Assembly (NCBI RefSeq): GCF_019145475.1 | Contig: NZ_JAHTKI010000001.1 | Location: 682,001-746,000 of the forward strand | Reading direction: 5' to 3' | From: Pseudomonas botevensis | GTDB lineage: Bacteria; Pseudomonadota; Gammaproteobacteria; Pseudomonadales; Pseudomonadaceae | Length of the DNA: 64,000 bases | Shown: positions 48,540-59,565 of the stretch, piece after piece | Layout: every line of letters starts with the position of its first letter | Position numbering within the stretch: position 1 is the first letter of the stretch | Program-made: the position numbers and the translations under genes | Notes under the pieces: model-generated | What the model saw: only the letters and a program-made list of their open reading frames with translations | What the model was told of the DNA's origin: nothing | The model's database searches: none

Positions 48540-48896
48540 TTGGACAGAGTGTTTATCGAGGGCCTGGAAGTCGACACCGTGATCGGTGCCTACGACTGGG
48601 AGCGCGGCATCCGACAGTGCCTGCGTCTTGATCTGAGCTTCGCCTGGGACAATCGCCCGGCCGCCGCCGGTGACGATCTGACCCTGGCGCTCGACTACGC
48701 CAGCGTGTCCACGCGGATCCAGGCCTTTGCCGAGCAGGCCCAGTATCAACTGGTCGAGACCTTCGCCGAGCGTCTGGTCGAAGTGCTGATGAATGAATTC
48801 AAGATCACCTGGGTACGCCTGAAGCTGACCAAGCCAGGCGCGGTTCCGGCCGCCAGGGGCGGTGTCGGCGTGGAGATCGAGCGCGGATGTCGCTGA
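48540..48896 (+). CDS. folB: dihydroneopterin aldolase FolB
   Basis: FolB splits 7,8-dihydroneopterin to 6-hydroxymethyl-dihydropterin and glycolaldehyde in folate synthesis. The 118-residue protein begins [21 protein letters not shown] and keeps the active-site region LALDYASV and the lysine of [11 protein letters not shown]. The start is a TTG at 48540, supported by GGAG at 48528-48531. It overlaps folK by 10 bases. Confidence 0.94.
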   Translation: MDRVFIEGLEVDTVIGAYDWERGIRQCLRLDLSFAWDNRPAAAGDDLTLALDYASVSTRIQAFAEQAQYQLVETFAERLVEVLMNEFKITWVRLKLTKPGAVPAARGGVGVEIERGCR

Positions 48897-49405
48897 CTCA
48901 GGTCTACCTCGGCCTCGGTAGCAATATCGAGCGCGAAACCCATTTGCATGCCGGTCTGGATGCCCTGGCCGCGTTTCTGGTGGATATCCGCTGCTCGGCA
49001 GTGTTCGAAAGCCAGCCGGTGGGCATCAAGAGCGGTCCGTTCTTCAATTTCGTGGTGTCGGCGTATACCGACCTGCCCTTGATGGAGCTGGATCGCCGCC
49101 TGAAATTCATCGAAGCGGATAACGGCCGTTATGCGCCGGATCGCAAGGGCTTGCCGCTGGACATCGACGTGCTGCTGTATGGCGACCTGGTGGGCAATTT
49201 CGACGGATTGATCCTGCCGCGAGCGGAAATCCTGAAAAACGCCTTTGTGTTGTGGCCGTTGTCGCTGATTGCGCCGGATCGAGTGCATCCGGGTGTGGGA
49301 AAAAGCTTCGCTGCATTGTGGGCTGACGCGCAGATCGATCAGGTGCTGGCGCCGGTGCGATTCGAGTGGCGCGGCCAGCAACTGACCCCTGAGGCGCTGC
49401 GGTGA
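48887..49405 (+). CDS. folK: HPPK, 6-hydroxymethyl-dihydropterin pyrophosphokinase FolK
   Basis: FolK adds pyrophosphate to the product of FolB using ATP. The 172-residue protein begins [20 protein letters not shown] and has the signature DRKGLPLDIDVLLYGD with the two catalytic aspartates. The start overlaps the end of folB, so both steps are coupled. Confidence 0.95.
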   Translation: MSLTQVYLGLGSNIERETHLHAGLDALAAFLVDIRCSAVFESQPVGIKSGPFFNFVVSAYTDLPLMELDRRLKFIEADNGRYAPDRKGLPLDIDVLLYGDLVGNFDGLILPRAEILKNAFVLWPLSLIAPDRVHPGVGKSFAALWADAQIDQVLAPVRFEWRGQQLTPEALR

Positions 49406-49411
49406 ACTGAC

Positions 49412-49476
49412 GAGTGTCCTTGCGGGCAAGCTCGCTTCCACTTGTCCTGTGGGAGCAGGCTGGCCCGCGAAGCTTT
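49412..49476. repeat. degenerate REP pair
   Basis: CTTGCGGGCAAGCTCGCTTCCAC and GTGGGAGCAGGCTGGCCCGCGAAGC face each other as diverged copies of the REP consensus. They lie between the convergent folK and cca genes. Confidence 0.7.
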
Positions 49477-50706
49477 TCAGGTTGACGCCGAGTCCTTGTA
49501 GGCCTTCAACGCCTTGAGCCGTTCGCGCTTGAGCGCCTCGCCCAGTTCTGGGCCTTTGAAACCCTTCTCCAGCAATGGCTGAACAGCCACGCCCCGCGCC
49601 ACACTGGCCGCGCCACGCAAGTAATCCGCCTGTGGATAACTGCGCTGCTCCAGACCTTTGCGTCCTCGGGCGTCCATTTCGCACGCAATGATGAATTCCT
49701 CAAAGCGTTGCGGGCGGCGATAAACATCGAAACTCTGCAACAGCTCCAGCAAGGTCGAGGCTTTCAGTTCAAGCGCACGATGGCCGTGGGTGTGGTACTG
49801 GCCGACCAGCAGCGCCAGCTCCTGGCAATCCTTCGGCGCCTTGAAGCGCTCGTTGACGGCCTTGATCAGCTTCAGGCCCTTGTGCTCATGGGCGATATGC
49901 CGGGGCCACTCCTCTTCCGGGGTCAGGCCTTTGCCAAGATCATGCAGCAGGCAGGCCCAGCGCACGGTCAGCGGCTGTTTATGCAGAGCCGATTGTTCCA
50001 GCACGCTCAGCGTATGAATGCCGCTGTCGATTTCAGGGTGATGGACTTCCGGTTGCGGCACGCCGAACAACGCATCGACCTCCGGCATCAGCACTTTCAG
50101 CGCGCCACAATCACGCAGCACCTGAATAAACACCTGTGGCTGGTCTTCCATCAGTGCGCGGGAGATTTCCTTCCAGCTGCGCTCGGCGGTCAAGGCTTCA
50201 AGTTCACCGGACTCGCTGAGCTGGCGCATCAGCTCCAGGGTCTCGGCGGCGACGCTGAAACCCAGCCCGGCATAGCGGGCGGCGAAGCGTGCAACACGCA
50301 GTACTCGCAGGGGATCTTCGGCGAACGCGGGGGAAACGTGACGCAGAATCCGCGCTTCAAGATCGCGCTGTCCGTGATAAGGGTCGGTCAGGTTCTGCTG
50401 GTCGTCCTCGGCCATGGCATTGATGGTCAGGTCGCGGCGGATCAGGTCTTCTTCAAGGGTCACTTCGGGGCTGGCGTGAAACGTGAAACCGCCATAACCG
50501 CGACCGCTTTTGCGCTCGGTGCGGGCGAGGGCGTATTCCTCGCCGGTTTTCGGATGAAGAAACACCGGGAAGTCCGCGCCTACCGGGCGAAATCCCTGGG
50601 CGAGCATTTCCTCGGTGGTCGCGCCGACCACCACTCGATCGATATCGGTGACGGGGATACCCAGCAGGCGATCGCGCACCGCGCCGCCGACCTTATAAAT
50701 CTGCAT
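49477..50706 (-). CDS. cca: multifunctional CCA-adding tRNA nucleotidyltransferase
   Basis: The enzyme builds or repairs the 3' CCA of tRNAs. The 409-residue protein begins [21 protein letters not shown] with the GGAVRD loop and the D21-x-D23 metal pair in [11 protein letters not shown]-terminal HD domain ([11 protein letters not shown], near residue 255) marks the bifunctional gammaproteobacterial form with phosphodiesterase activity. It follows spoVR on the same strand with a 63-base gap. Confidence 0.96.
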   Translation of the reverse strand: MQIYKVGGAVRDRLLGIPVTDIDRVVVGATTEEMLAQGFRPVGADFPVFLHPKTGEEYALARTERKSGRGYGGFTFHASPEVTLEEDLIRRDLTINAMAEDDQQNLTDPYHGQRDLEARILRHVSPAFAEDPLRVLRVARFAARYAGLGFSVAAETLELMRQLSESGELEALTAERSWKEISRALMEDQPQVFIQVLRDCGALKVLMPEVDALFGVPQPEVHHPEIDSGIHTLSVLEQSALHKQPLTVRWACLLHDLGKGLTPEEEWPRHIAHEHKGLKLIKAVNERFKAPKDCQELALLVGQYHTHGHRALELKASTLLELLQSFDVYRRPQRFEEFIIACEMDARGRKGLEQRSYPQADYLRGAASVARGVAVQPLLEKGFKGPELGEALKRERLKALKAYKDSAST

Positions 50707-50769
50707 AAAAAACCTCCGTTGGCCCGACAGGATAACCTTTGCGCCGGGCTTTCGGAGGCAAGAACGGGA

Positions 50770-52332
50770 TCAAAGGTGAATGACGGCCAGGTCGAGCCGG
50801 CCGTAATCGCCCTCGGCATGTTCGCTGCGTGGCGGAACGTGATGAGTCTTCATGATCTGGTCGCCCTGCAGGGTTTCCAGATGAATGTCGAAGCCCCACA
50901 ACCGGTGCAGATGTTTCAGTACCTCGTCGGTGGAGTCTCCCAGCGGTTTGCGGTCGTGCTGCTGGTGACGCAGGGTCAGCGAGCGGTCGCCGCGACGGTC
51001 GATGCTGTAGATCTGCACGTTCGGTTCGCGGTTGCCGAGGTTGTATTGCGCCGCCAGGGTTTCACGAATGATCCGGTAGCCGCCCTCGTCGTGGATGGCG
51101 GGCACCAGCAGGTCGTCCCGCTGGTCGTCATCGAGAATGCTGAACAGTTTCAGGTCGCGAATCACCTTCGGTGACAGGTATTGCAGGATGAAACTCTCGT
51201 CCTTGAAGCTGCTCATGGCGAACTTGAGGGTCGACAGCCAGTCGGAGCCGGCGATTTCCGGGAACCAGCGGCGGTCCTCCTCGGTCGGTTCCTCGCACAT
51301 GCGCCGGATATCGCGATACATGGCGAAGCCCAGTGCATACGGGTTGATGCCGCTGTAATAAGGGCTGTCGAAGCCAGGCTGGAACACCACGCTGGTGTGC
51401 GAGGTGAGGAATTCCATCATGAAGCCGTCGGTGACCAGGCCCTCGTCGTACAGATCGTTCATCAGTGTGTAGTGCCAGAACGTCGCCCAGCCTTCGTTCA
51501 TCACCTGCGTCTGGCGCTGTGGGTAGAAATACTGGGCGATCTTGCGCACGATCCGCACGATCTCGCGCTGCCACGGCTCAAGCAGTGGCGCGTGTTTTTC
51601 GATGAAATACAGAATGTTTTCCTGCGGCTCGGCCGGGAACCGGGCGTTGTCCTTGTCGCTGTATTTGTCCGCGCCTTTTGGAATGGTGCGCCACAGATCG
51701 TTGATCTGCTTCTGCATATGTTCTTCGCGATCCTTCTGCCGCCGCCGTTCTTCTTCGGCGGAAATCGGATAGGGGCGCTTGTAGCGGTCGACGCCGTAGT
51801 TCATCAGGGCGTGGCAGGAGTCGAGCAGGTCTTCAACGGCATCGATACCGTGGCGCTCCTCGCACTGCATGATGTACTGCTTGGCGAACACCAGGTAATC
51901 GATGATCGAACTGGCATCGGTCCAGGTGCGGAACAGGTAATTGCCCTTGAAGAAGCTGTTATGGCCGTAGCAGGCGTGAGCCACCACCAGCGCCTGCATG
52001 CAGATGGTGTTTTCCTCCATCAGGTAGGCGATGCACGGGTCGGAGTTGATCACGATTTCGTAGGCGAGGCCCATCTGCCCACGGCTGTAGGACTTTTCTG
52101 TGCTGAGGAAGTGTTTGCCGTAGGACCAGTGGTGGTAACCCAGCGGCATGCCGACCGAGGCATAGGCATCCATCATCTGCTCGGCGGTGATCACTTCGAT
52201 CTGGTTGGGGTAGGTATCCAGGGCGTAACCGGCCGCAATACGGGCGATTTCGCGGTCGTAGGCCTGGATCAGCTCGAACGTCCATTCGGAGCCGGTGGAA
52301 ATGGGTTGGCGCTTCTGCTCTTTGGCGGTCAT
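50770..52332 (-). CDS. SpoVR-family protein
   Basis: The 520-residue protein matches the YcgB/SpoVR family, with [42 protein letters not shown] and [13 protein letters not shown]. The biochemical role is unknown. In many proteobacteria it is in an operon with yeaH and prkA and is induced in stationary phase or under nitrogen stress. Its start overlaps the end of the yeaH gene by 4 bases. Confidence 0.93.
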   Translation of the reverse strand: MTAKEQKRQPISTGSEWTFELIQAYDREIARIAAGYALDTYPNQIEVITAEQMMDAYASVGMPLGYHHWSYGKHFLSTEKSYSRGQMGLAYEIVINSDPCIAYLMEENTICMQALVVAHACYGHNSFFKGNYLFRTWTDASSIIDYLVFAKQYIMQCEERHGIDAVEDLLDSCHALMNYGVDRYKRPYPISAEEERRRQKDREEHMQKQINDLWRTIPKGADKYSDKDNARFPAEPQENILYFIEKHAPLLEPWQREIVRIVRKIAQYFYPQRQTQVMNEGWATFWHYTLMNDLYDEGLVTDGFMMEFLTSHTSVVFQPGFDSPYYSGINPYALGFAMYRDIRRMCEEPTEEDRRWFPEIAGSDWLSTLKFAMSSFKDESFILQYLSPKVIRDLKLFSILDDDQRDDLLVPAIHDEGGYRIIRETLAAQYNLGNREPNVQIYSIDRRGDRSLTLRHQQHDRKPLGDSTDEVLKHLHRLWGFDIHLETLQGDQIMKTHHVPPRSEHAEGDYGRLDLAVIHL

Positions 52333-53600
52333 GTCACTAACCTGCGCTGGAAGAGTTCACGGAAGACCGGATAGATATCCCCGGCCGAGACCAGTTGCTG
52401 CTGGGCAAAAGTGTCGGAAAAGGCTTCGGCTATACGTTCGTATTCGTACCACAGGGCCTGATGTTCGCGTGGGGTGATCTCTACGTAAGTGTAGTACTGC
52501 ACAAACGGCATGATCTGGTTGATGAGGATGTCGCGGCAGATCGGCGAGTCGTCGTTCCAGTTGTCGCCGTCCGAGGCCTGGGCGGCGTAGATGTTCCACT
52601 CGTTGCTCGGATAACGCTCAGCCATGATCTCCTGCATCAGTTTCAGGGCGCTGGAGACGATGGTCCCGCCGGTTTCGCGCGAATAGAAAAACTCCTCTTC
52701 GTCCACTTCCCGGGCGCTGGTGTGGTGGCGGATGAACACCACGTCGATCTTGTCGTAGTTCCGCTTGAGAAACAGGTACAGCAGGATGAAGAAGCGCTTG
52801 GCGATGTCCTTGGTGGCCTGGGTCATGGAGCCGGAAACGTCCATCAGACAGAACATCACCGCCTTGGAGCTGGGGTTGGGCTGCTTGATCAGCAGGTTGT
52901 ATTTGAGGTCGAAGGTGTCGAGGAACGGTACGCGGTGAATGCGCGCACTGAGTTTCTCGATTTCCGCCTCCAGTTCCTGAATATCGCCGAAGTTGTCTGG
53001 CTCTTCGCGCTTGAGTCGCGCCAGTTCCTCTTTGACTTCGCGCAGTTTGGCGCGGCTGCTGCCCGACAGGGCGATACGCCGCGCATGGGCCGAACGCAGG
53101 GTGCGGATGATGTTGATCCGCGACGGGTTGCCCTCGTTGCTGATCCCGGCGCGCACGGTCTTGAAGGTGTCGGTGCCGGTCAGGTTGCGCTTGACCAGGT
53201 TGGGCAGTTCGAGATCCTCGAACATGAACTCGAGGAATTCTTCCTGGGTGATCTGGAAGACGAACTCATCCATGCCTTCGCCGGAGTTGCCGGCCTTGCC
53301 CGGGCCACGGCCACCACCGCCTCCCGGCGGGCGGGCGATGTGCTCGCCAGCGGTGAATTCCTTGTTGCCGGGGTGAACCACGGTCTGCTTGCCGCCGCGT
53401 CCATGGTGAAGCACCGGTTCGTCGATGTCGCGACCGGGAATGCTGATCTGTTCGCCGTGTTCCATGTCGGTGATGGAGCGCCGGCTGACCGCCTCTTCGA
53501 CAGCCTTCTTGATATGGTCACGGTAACGCCGCAGGAAGCGCTGACGGTTCACCGTGCTCTTGTTCTTGCCATTGAGACGTCGGTCGATCACATAGCTCAT
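52329..53600 (-). CDS. YeaH/DUF444 family protein with von Willebrand A-like domain
   Basis: The 423-residue protein begins [20 protein letters not shown]. It has a Gly-rich stretch near residue 90 ([15 protein letters not shown]) and a metal-site-like [18 protein letters not shown] near residues 248-265. The partner genes prkA and spoVR flank it, as in E. coli yeaGH. It probably works with the PrkA kinase in sustained stress adaptation, but the mechanism is unknown. Confidence 0.93.
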   Translation of the reverse strand: MSYVIDRRLNGKNKSTVNRQRFLRRYRDHIKKAVEEAVSRRSITDMEHGEQISIPGRDIDEPVLHHGRGGKQTVVHPGNKEFTAGEHIARPPGGGGGRGPGKAGNSGEGMDEFVFQITQEEFLEFMFEDLELPNLVKRNLTGTDTFKTVRAGISNEGNPSRINIIRTLRSAHARRIALSGSSRAKLREVKEELARLKREEPDNFGDIQELEAEIEKLSARIHRVPFLDTFDLKYNLLIKQPNPSSKAVMFCLMDVSGSMTQATKDIAKRFFILLYLFLKRNYDKIDVVFIRHHTSAREVDEEEFFYSRETGGTIVSSALKLMQEIMAERYPSNEWNIYAAQASDGDNWNDDSPICRDILINQIMPFVQYYTYVEITPREHQALWYEYERIAEAFSDTFAQQQLVSAGDIYPVFRELFQRRLVT

Positions 53601-53736
53601 GACTGCTCCTTAGAAGCTGTCCTGCAAAGGGGCGAGCGGTCATGCAGCATTGAACCGAATGCCAAGGGACGTACACGCTCCCCCAAGCGCTTTGGGTGCT
53701 GCCTGAACCTCGCTACCGCCTTTCGAACACCTTCCA

Positions 53737-53772
53737 GAGGCCTGTGTAGCAGAAAAAGCGCCCACAGGCCTC
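53737..53772 (-). other. intercistronic hairpin between prkA and the yeaH-like gene
   Basis: GAGGCCTGTG (53737-53746) and CACAGGCCTC (53763-53772) are perfect 10-bp inverted arms with a 16-base loop, in the 205-base prkA-yeaH gap. A smaller CCGGT-CTG-ACCGG stem lies at 53786-53798. They may protect or process the message so that prkA is made in excess. Confidence 0.5.
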
Positions 53773-53805
53773 GGGCTGACGACAACCGGTCTGACCGGCC
53801 GCGGT

Positions 53806-55728
53806 TTACTGTGATTTTCTGACCCGCAGATACCACTCGGACAGCAGTCGTACCTGTTTGTCGGTGTAGCCGCGTTCGACCATTCGCGTAACGAAGTCGT
53901 TGTGTTTCTGTTGGTCCTCTTTGCTGGCCTTGGCGTTGAAACTGATGACTGGCAGCAGGTCCTCGGTGTTCGAGAACATCTTCTTCTCGATGACCACCCG
54001 CAGTTTTTCGTAGCTGAGCCAGGTCGGATTCTTGCCGTTGTTATTGGCACGGGCACGCAATACGAAGTTGACGATTTCGTTGCGGAAATCCTTCGGATTG
54101 CTGATACCGGCCGGTTTCTCGATTTTTTCCAGTTCCTCGTTGAGCGCGACGCGGTTGAGGATCTCGCCGGTTTCCGGATCGCGGTATTCCTGATCCTGAA
54201 TCCAGAAGTCCGCATACAGCACGTAGCGGTCGAAGATGTTCTGCCCGTACTCGCTGTAAGACTCGAGGTAGGCGGTCTGGATCTCCTTGCCGATGAATTC
54301 GATATAACGCGGTGCCAGGTATTCCTTGAGGTAGCGCAGGTAGCGTTCGCGGGTCTCGGCCTGGAACTGTTCCTGTTCGATCTGCTGTTCCAGCACATAG
54401 AGCAGATGTACCGGGTTGGCGGCGATTTCATGCGGGTCGAAGTTGAAGACCTTGGACAGGATCTTGAACGCGAAGCGGGTCGACAGACCGTTCATGCCTT
54501 CGTCGACGCCCGCCGAGTCGCGGTATTCCTGGATCGACTTGGCCTTCGGATCGGTGTCCTTGAGGTTTTCACCGTCGTACACGCGCATCTTCGAATAGAT
54601 ATTGGAGTTTTCCGGCTCCTTGAGGCGCGACAGCACGGAGAACTGCGCCAGCATCTTCAGGGTGTCCGGCGCGCAATGGGCCTTGGCCAGGGAGCTGTTG
54701 ATCAGCAGTTTGTCGTAGATCTTCACTTCGTCGCTGACCCGCAGGCAGTACGGCACTTTGACGATGTAGATCCGGTCGATGAAGGCTTCGTTGTTCTTGT
54801 TGTTGCGGAAGGTGTGCCACTCCGATTCGTTGGAGTGCGCCAGCAAGATCCCGGTGAACGGAATCGCGCCCAGGCCTTCGGTACTGTTGTAGTTGCCTTC
54901 CTGGGTTGCGGTCAGCAACGGGTGCAGCACCTTGATCGGTGCCTTGAACATTTCGACGAATTCCATCAGGCCCTGGTTGGCCCGGCACAGCGCCCCGGAG
55001 TAGCTGTAGGCGTCGGCGTCGTTCTGCGGGAATTCTTCCAGTTTGCGGATATCGACCTTGCCGACCAGCGCCGAGATGTCCTGGTTGTTCTCGTCACCCG
55101 GTTCGGTCTTGGCCACAGCGATCTGGTTGAGGATCGACGGATACAGCTTGACCACCCTGAACTGGCTGATGTCACCGCCGAATTCGGCCAGGCGCTTGGT
55201 CGCCCATGGCGACATGATGGTGTTCAGGTAGCGGCGTGGAATGCCGAAGTCTTCCTCGAGGATCGCGCCATCTTCGGTGGCGTTGAACAGACCTAGAGGC
55301 GATTCGAACACCGGAGAACCCTTGATGGCATAGAAGGGCACTTTTTCCATCAGTTGTTTCAGCTTCTCGGCCAGGGACGATTTACCGCCACCCACGGGAC
55401 CGAGGAGGTAAAGGATCTGTTTCTTCTCTTCCAGGCCCTGAGCGGCATGGCGGAAATACGACACGATCTGGTCGATGCATTCTTCCATCCCGTGGAAGTC
55501 TTCAAAGGCCGGATAGCGGCGGATCACCTTGTTGGAGAAGATCCGCGACAGCCGCGAGTTGGTCGACGTGTCGAGCAGCTCGGGTTCGCCAATTGCCATC
55601 AATAGACGCTCGGCGGCGGAAACGTAGGCGCTGCGGTCCTTTTTGCACAGTTCCAGGTACTCCTGCAGCGAGAATTCTTCCTGGCGTGTGGACTCGAAGC
55701 GTTGTTGGAAGTGGCTAAAGATACTCAT
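53806..55728 (-). CDS. prkA: PrkA/YeaG serine protein kinase-like AAA+ protein
   Basis: The 640-residue cytoplasmic protein has an N-terminal AAA domain with the P-loop LLGPVGGGKSSLAEKLK near residues 110-126, and a C-terminal PrkA kinase-like domain. E. coli YeaG is needed for survival under nitrogen starvation. Related PrkA proteins have been reported to show either kinase or protease activity. The ATG at 55728 (MSIFSHFQQRFESTRQEEFS) is preceded by GAGGTGACG. It heads the prkA-yeaH-spoVR group. Confidence 0.95.
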   Translation of the reverse strand: MSIFSHFQQRFESTRQEEFSLQEYLELCKKDRSAYVSAAERLLMAIGEPELLDTSTNSRLSRIFSNKVIRRYPAFEDFHGMEECIDQIVSYFRHAAQGLEEKKQILYLLGPVGGGKSSLAEKLKQLMEKVPFYAIKGSPVFESPLGLFNATEDGAILEEDFGIPRRYLNTIMSPWATKRLAEFGGDISQFRVVKLYPSILNQIAVAKTEPGDENNQDISALVGKVDIRKLEEFPQNDADAYSYSGALCRANQGLMEFVEMFKAPIKVLHPLLTATQEGNYNSTEGLGAIPFTGILLAHSNESEWHTFRNNKNNEAFIDRIYIVKVPYCLRVSDEVKIYDKLLINSSLAKAHCAPDTLKMLAQFSVLSRLKEPENSNIYSKMRVYDGENLKDTDPKAKSIQEYRDSAGVDEGMNGLSTRFAFKILSKVFNFDPHEIAANPVHLLYVLEQQIEQEQFQAETRERYLRYLKEYLAPRYIEFIGKEIQTAYLESYSEYGQNIFDRYVLYADFWIQDQEYRDPETGEILNRVALNEELEKIEKPAGISNPKDFRNEIVNFVLRARANNNGKNPTWLSYEKLRVVIEKKMFSNTEDLLPVISFNAKASKEDQQKHNDFVTRMVERGYTDKQVRLLSEWYLRVRKSQ

Positions 55729-55959
55729 GACGTCACCTCGCTCGATACGTGGAGCCGACGCCGGATCACTCAGTCGATGCTGGCAAGCAGCTGCTCAGGC
55801 AGCTCTTGTTTACCCCCCAGAACGCTTCCGCGATCGACAACCGCGAAAGCCACTCCCGATGACCCGTGCGCCGGTGTACCGGCTCTCCCCTGTTTTGGAT
55901 GGCCTGGGCTTAAGGATAGTTGGGAATTCGGGAGGTAAAGGCGAGATACGTAATTAGTT

Positions 55960-55982
55960 GTGGCAGACCGTTCGTCTGCCAC
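55960..55982 (-). terminator. hairpin downstream of glpE
   Basis: GTGGCAGA-N7-TCTGCCAC makes an 8-bp stem 44 bases after the glpE stop. The downstream sequence AACTAATTACG is only weakly U-rich. The rest of the 297-base glpE-prkA gap shows no gene and presumably holds the prkA promoter. Confidence 0.5.
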
Positions 55983-56025
55983 CGCGCGAGCCCACGGGAG
56001 CCGGGGCTTGCACGTTACAAAAAAA

Positions 56026-56355
56026 TTATTCGGAAGAGCCTTGCGCTGTTTCCGAAGGAAAAGTCGTGCGCCACAGTTCGAAGCCGCCGTCCATGCTGTA
56101 GACGTCCGAGAAGCCTTGGCTGATGAGGTAGGCGGCCGCGCTCTGGCTGGAATTGCCGTGATAGCAGACCACCACCAGCGGTGCGTCGAGGTCGGCACTG
56201 CGGATGAAGTCGGCGATGGAGTGGTTGTCCACATGCTTCGATCCGGCGATGTGCAGTGCGGCGTAGGTTTGCGGGTCGCGGATATCAACCACCACGGCAC
56301 CTTGCTCGCGCAGGGCCTGGGCCTGTTCCGGGGGAATACGTTTGAATTCGCTCAT
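56026..56355 (-). CDS. glpE: thiosulfate sulfurtransferase GlpE (single-domain rhodanese)
   Basis: GlpE moves the sulfane sulfur of thiosulfate to cyanide or thiols. The 109-residue protein is a single rhodanese domain with the active loop CYHGNSS and Cys64 as the persulfide carrier, and an early [16 protein letters not shown] segment. It follows apaH on the same strand with a 33-base gap, so it may be the last gene of that cluster. Confidence 0.94.
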   Translation of the reverse strand: MSEFKRIPPEQAQALREQGAVVVDIRDPQTYAALHIAGSKHVDNHSIADFIRSADLDAPLVVVCYHGNSSQSAAAYLISQGFSDVYSMDGGFELWRTTFPSETAQGSSE

Positions 56356-56388
56356 GGCGGGTTCCTGTGGCTCGGCTGAAAACGCAGT

Positions 56389-57270
56389 CTAGCGCGGAGC
56401 GCTGGCTGGCGAGGGTTCGGTGATCGGTGACGCGACTGGCGGCAGCACACCGCCGTGTTCGTCGCATTTGCACGACAGCCGTTCAAAGCTGTCGACGTTC
56501 ATCAGGGTCAGGCTGCCGCCCCAGACGCATCCGGTATCGAGGGCCGAGATGCCCGGTTCATGGACATCGCCCTCCAGCGCCGCCCAGTGGCCGAAGATGA
56601 TCCGCAGGCCACGGGTCTTGCGCTCCTGATGCTGGAACCAGGGTTTGTAGCCTGCGGGGGCGGTATCCAGACCTTCCTTGCTCTTGAGGTCGAGCTTGCC
56701 CTCGGCGGTGCAGAAGCGCATGCGGGTGAAATAGTTGGTGATGACCCGCAGGCGTGTCACACCCTTGAGGTCGTTATCCCATTTCGCCGGATCGTTGCCG
56801 TACATGCCATCGAGGTAGGCCGGAAACAGATTGTCGTCACGCAACGCGGCCTCGACTTCGCCAGCGCACTTCAAGGCCCGGCGCAGCGACCATTGGGGCG
56901 GGATGCCGGCATGCACCAGGGCGACTTCGCGCTGCTCGTCGTAGTGCATGAGTTTTTGCCGGCGCAGCCATTCCAGCAACTCGGGGCTGTCGGGGGCTTC
57001 GAGGATTTCCCGCAGGGTGTCGGACTTTTTCAGGCGCTCGATGTTCTTCGCGGCGGCCAGCAGGTGCAGGTCGTGATTGCCGAGGACGCAGACCAGCGAT
57101 TCGCGCATCCCATAAAGGAAGCGCAGGGTTTCCAGTGATTGCGGGCCACGGTTGACCAGATCGCCGACCAGCCACAGACGATCCAGCGCCGGGTCGAAGG
57201 CGACCTGCCTGAGCAGGCATTTGAGCGGTTCGAGGCAGCCTTGCAGGTCGCCGACGGCATACGTCGCCAT
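56389..57270 (-). CDS. apaH: symmetrical diadenosine tetraphosphatase ApaH
   Basis: ApaH cuts Ap4A into two ADP and can remove Np4 caps from RNA. The 293-residue phosphoesterase has the metal motifs GDLQGC (residues 7-12), GDLVNRG (36-42) and GNHD near 65. The ATG at 57270 shares one base with the apaG stop (TGATG). The C-terminus has a short Pro/Ser extension beyond the usual end. Confidence 0.96.
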   Translation of the reverse strand: MATYAVGDLQGCLEPLKCLLRQVAFDPALDRLWLVGDLVNRGPQSLETLRFLYGMRESLVCVLGNHDLHLLAAAKNIERLKKSDTLREILEAPDSPELLEWLRRQKLMHYDEQREVALVHAGIPPQWSLRRALKCAGEVEAALRDDNLFPAYLDGMYGNDPAKWDNDLKGVTRLRVITNYFTRMRFCTAEGKLDLKSKEGLDTAPAGYKPWFQHQERKTRGLRIIFGHWAALEGDVHEPGISALDTGCVWGGSLTLMNVDSFERLSCKCDEHGGVLPPVASPITEPSPASAPR

Positions 57271-57650
57271 CAGTGCAGGGCTCCGGGAACGGCGAGGCGG
57301 AAAGGCTTGATGATCGCGTCGAAATGCTTGCCGTCGGCGGCGACCATTTCGTAGCTGCCCTGCATGGTGCCGACCTTGGTGGTCATCACGGTGCCGCTGC
57401 TGTAGGTGTGGCTTTTGCCGGCATCGATCAGCGGTTGCTGACCGACCACGCCGGCACCGCGCACTTCCTCGACATGCCCGTCGCCATCGGTGATGACCCA
57501 ATGCCGTGACATCAGTCGGGCAGGCTGTTCGCCATTGTTTTGCACGGTGATCGTATAGGCGAAGGCAAAACGCTCGTGCTCGGGTTGCGATTGGTCTGCC
57601 AGATAGTGGGTAACGACACTGACGTCGACCTGGTAACGAGGATCGGACAT
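57270..57650 (-). CDS. apaG: ApaG
   Basis: The 126-residue protein begins [20 protein letters not shown] and is a fibronectin-III-like ApaG domain with [21 protein letters not shown] and GTMQGSYEM. Its role is unclear: linked to Co2+/Mg2+ homeostasis, and binding nucleotides in some reports. It is coupled to apaH and lies downstream of ksgA. The frame is open to 58088 but only the part from 57650 is ApaG. Confidence 0.95.
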   Translation of the reverse strand: MSDPRYQVDVSVVTHYLADQSQPEHERFAFAYTITVQNNGEQPARLMSRHWVITDGDGHVEEVRGAGVVGQQPLIDAGKSHTYSSGTVMTTKVGTMQGSYEMVAADGKHFDAIIKPFRLAVPGALH

Positions 57651-57760
57651 GCAAGAGGCCTTAAAAACGAAGCGGGGCGCGGGGCGTAGCTGATTGGGAT
57701 TCAGTCTAGGCAAGTATCGGGCAGTAAACCAGCGTGGTGTCCTGCCCGGTACATGGCCGG

Positions 57761-58579
57761 TCAGTCGGCGTCGGGCGTTTTCGCAGGCTGTTCGGCGAGC
57801 TTGTCGGCCAGACGCACGAAGGCGGCCAGATCCAGTTGCTCGGGACGCAGGCTGCCGTCGACACCGGCGGCTTCGATCTCGGCGCTGCTGAGCAATTGCT
57901 TGAGGGTGTTGCGCAGGGTCTTGCGTCGCTGGTTGAACGCTTCGCGCACCACGCGCTCCAGCAGGCGATGATCCTTGGCCGGGTGCGGCAGCACGGCATG
58001 CGGCACCAGGCGCACGATCGCCGAATCGACCTTCGGCGGCGGATTGAACGCACCCGGGCCGACGTTGAACAGATGCTCGACCCGGCAATGGTACTGAACC
58101 ATGATCGACAGACGACCCCAGTCACCGCCACCGGGACCTGCGGCCAGACGCTCGACCACTTCCTTCTGCAGCATGAAGTGCATGTCGCGGATGATCGCGG
58201 CGTTGTTCAGCAGGTGGAAAATCAGCGGCGTGGAGATGTTGTACGGCAGGTTGCCGACCACTCGCAGGCTGTTCGGCGCAGCGTTGAGGCTGTTGAAGTC
58301 GAACTTCAGTGCATCGCCCTGGTGCAGGTTGAAGTTGCTCTTGCCGGCGAACTGCTGGTTGAGGATCGGGATCAGGTCCTTGTCCAGTTCCACCACGTCG
58401 AGCTGCGCACCGGTGCCCAGCAGGCCCTGGGTCAGCGCGCCCTGGCCCGGGCCGATTTCCAGCAGGCGGTCGTCGGGCCTGGCGTGGATGGCGCGCAGGA
58501 TGCGGTCGATGACGCCGGCATCGTGCAGGAAGTTCTGGCCAAAACGCTTGCGCGCCTTGTGTTGGTATTGCTCGGTCAT
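57761..58579 (-). CDS. ksgA: 16S rRNA dimethyladenosine transferase KsgA (RsmA)
   Basis: KsgA dimethylates A1518 and A1519 of 16S rRNA during 30S assembly. The 272-residue protein begins [20 protein letters not shown]. It has the SAM motif [12 protein letters not shown] and the catalytic NLPYNIS. Its start overlaps the pdxA stop (ATGA), and the 110-base gap to apaG has no visible terminator. Confidence 0.98.
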   Translation of the reverse strand: MTEQYQHKARKRFGQNFLHDAGVIDRILRAIHARPDDRLLEIGPGQGALTQGLLGTGAQLDVVELDKDLIPILNQQFAGKSNFNLHQGDALKFDFNSLNAAPNSLRVVGNLPYNISTPLIFHLLNNAAIIRDMHFMLQKEVVERLAAGPGGGDWGRLSIMVQYHCRVEHLFNVGPGAFNPPPKVDSAIVRLVPHAVLPHPAKDHRLLERVVREAFNQRRKTLRNTLKQLLSSAEIEAAGVDGSLRPEQLDLAAFVRLADKLAEQPAKTPDAD

Positions 58580-59565
58580 AAACGGGTCTCGGCCATCTGG
58601 TAGGCGGTTTCCAGGGCGACTTGCAGGCTGCCGGTGTCGATCTTGCCGCTGCCGGCCAGATCCAGGGCGGTGCCGTGGTCGACCGAAGTGCGAATGATCG
58701 GCAGGCCGAGGGTCACGTTGACGGCGGCGCCGAAGCCTTTGTACTTCAGCACGGGCAGGCCCTGGTCGTGGTACATCGCCAGCACTGCGTCGCAGTGCTC
58801 CAGATATTTGGGGGTAAACAGAGTGTCGGCGGGCAGCGGGCCACGAAGGTCCATGCCTTCGCTGCGCAGGCGCTCCAACGTGGGTTCGATGATGTCGATT
58901 TCTTCATGGCCCAGGTGTCCGCCTTCACCGGCGTGCGGGTTGAGTCCGCAAACCAGGATGCGTGGCCGGGCGATGCCGAATTTGTCTTGCAGGTCGGCGT
59001 GCAGAATCCGCGTGACTCGCTCCAGCCGCTCCGGCGTGATCGCATCGGCGATGTCGCGCAGGGGCAGGTGGGTGGTGACCAGTGCGACGCGCAAGCCACG
59101 GGTGGCGAGCATCATCACCACTTGTGCGGTATGGGTCAGGTCGGCGAGGAATTCGGTGTGCCCGGAGAACGCGATGCCCGACTCGTTGATCACGCCCTTG
59201 TGTACGGGGGCGGTGATCATTCCGGCGAAGTCGCCGTTCAGGCAGCCCTGGCCGGCTCGGGTCAGGGTTTCAAGGACGAACGCGGCGTTGGCCTTGTCCA
59301 GTTGCCCGGCCACCACGGGGGCGCTGAGCGGGGTGTCCCAGACGTACAGGCTGTTGGCCGGCGCCGGAACATCCGGCCAGCGGTCGGGGCCGACCGGCAG
59401 CAGATCGACAGCCAGCCCCAGCTGCGCGGCCCGCTCAAGGAGCAGGTCGCGGCTGGTGATGGCAATCAGGGGATGCGGCTGGGCTTGCGAGGCGAGCAGC
59501 AGGCACAGGTCGGGACCGATGCCGGCTGGTTCGCCGGGTGTCAGCGCGAAACGCTTGGGTTTCAC
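58576..59565 (-). CDS. pdxA: 4-hydroxythreonine-4-phosphate dehydrogenase PdxA
   Basis: PdxA oxidises 4-phosphohydroxy-threonine in vitamin B6 synthesis. The 329-residue protein begins [20 protein letters not shown] and has the metal-binding [19 protein letters not shown] and [18 protein letters not shown]. It overlaps surA upstream and ksgA downstream, each by 4 bases. Confidence 0.97.
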   Translation of the reverse strand: MKPKRFALTPGEPAGIGPDLCLLLASQAQPHPLIAITSRDLLLERAAQLGLAVDLLPVGPDRWPDVPAPANSLYVWDTPLSAPVVAGQLDKANAAFVLETLTRAGQGCLNGDFAGMITAPVHKGVINESGIAFSGHTEFLADLTHTAQVVMMLATRGLRVALVTTHLPLRDIADAITPERLERVTRILHADLQDKFGIARPRILVCGLNPHAGEGGHLGHEEIDIIEPTLERLRSEGMDLRGPLPADTLFTPKYLEHCDAVLAMYHDQGLPVLKYKGFGAAVNVTLGLPIIRTSVDHGTALDLAGSGKIDTGSLQVALETAYQMAETRL

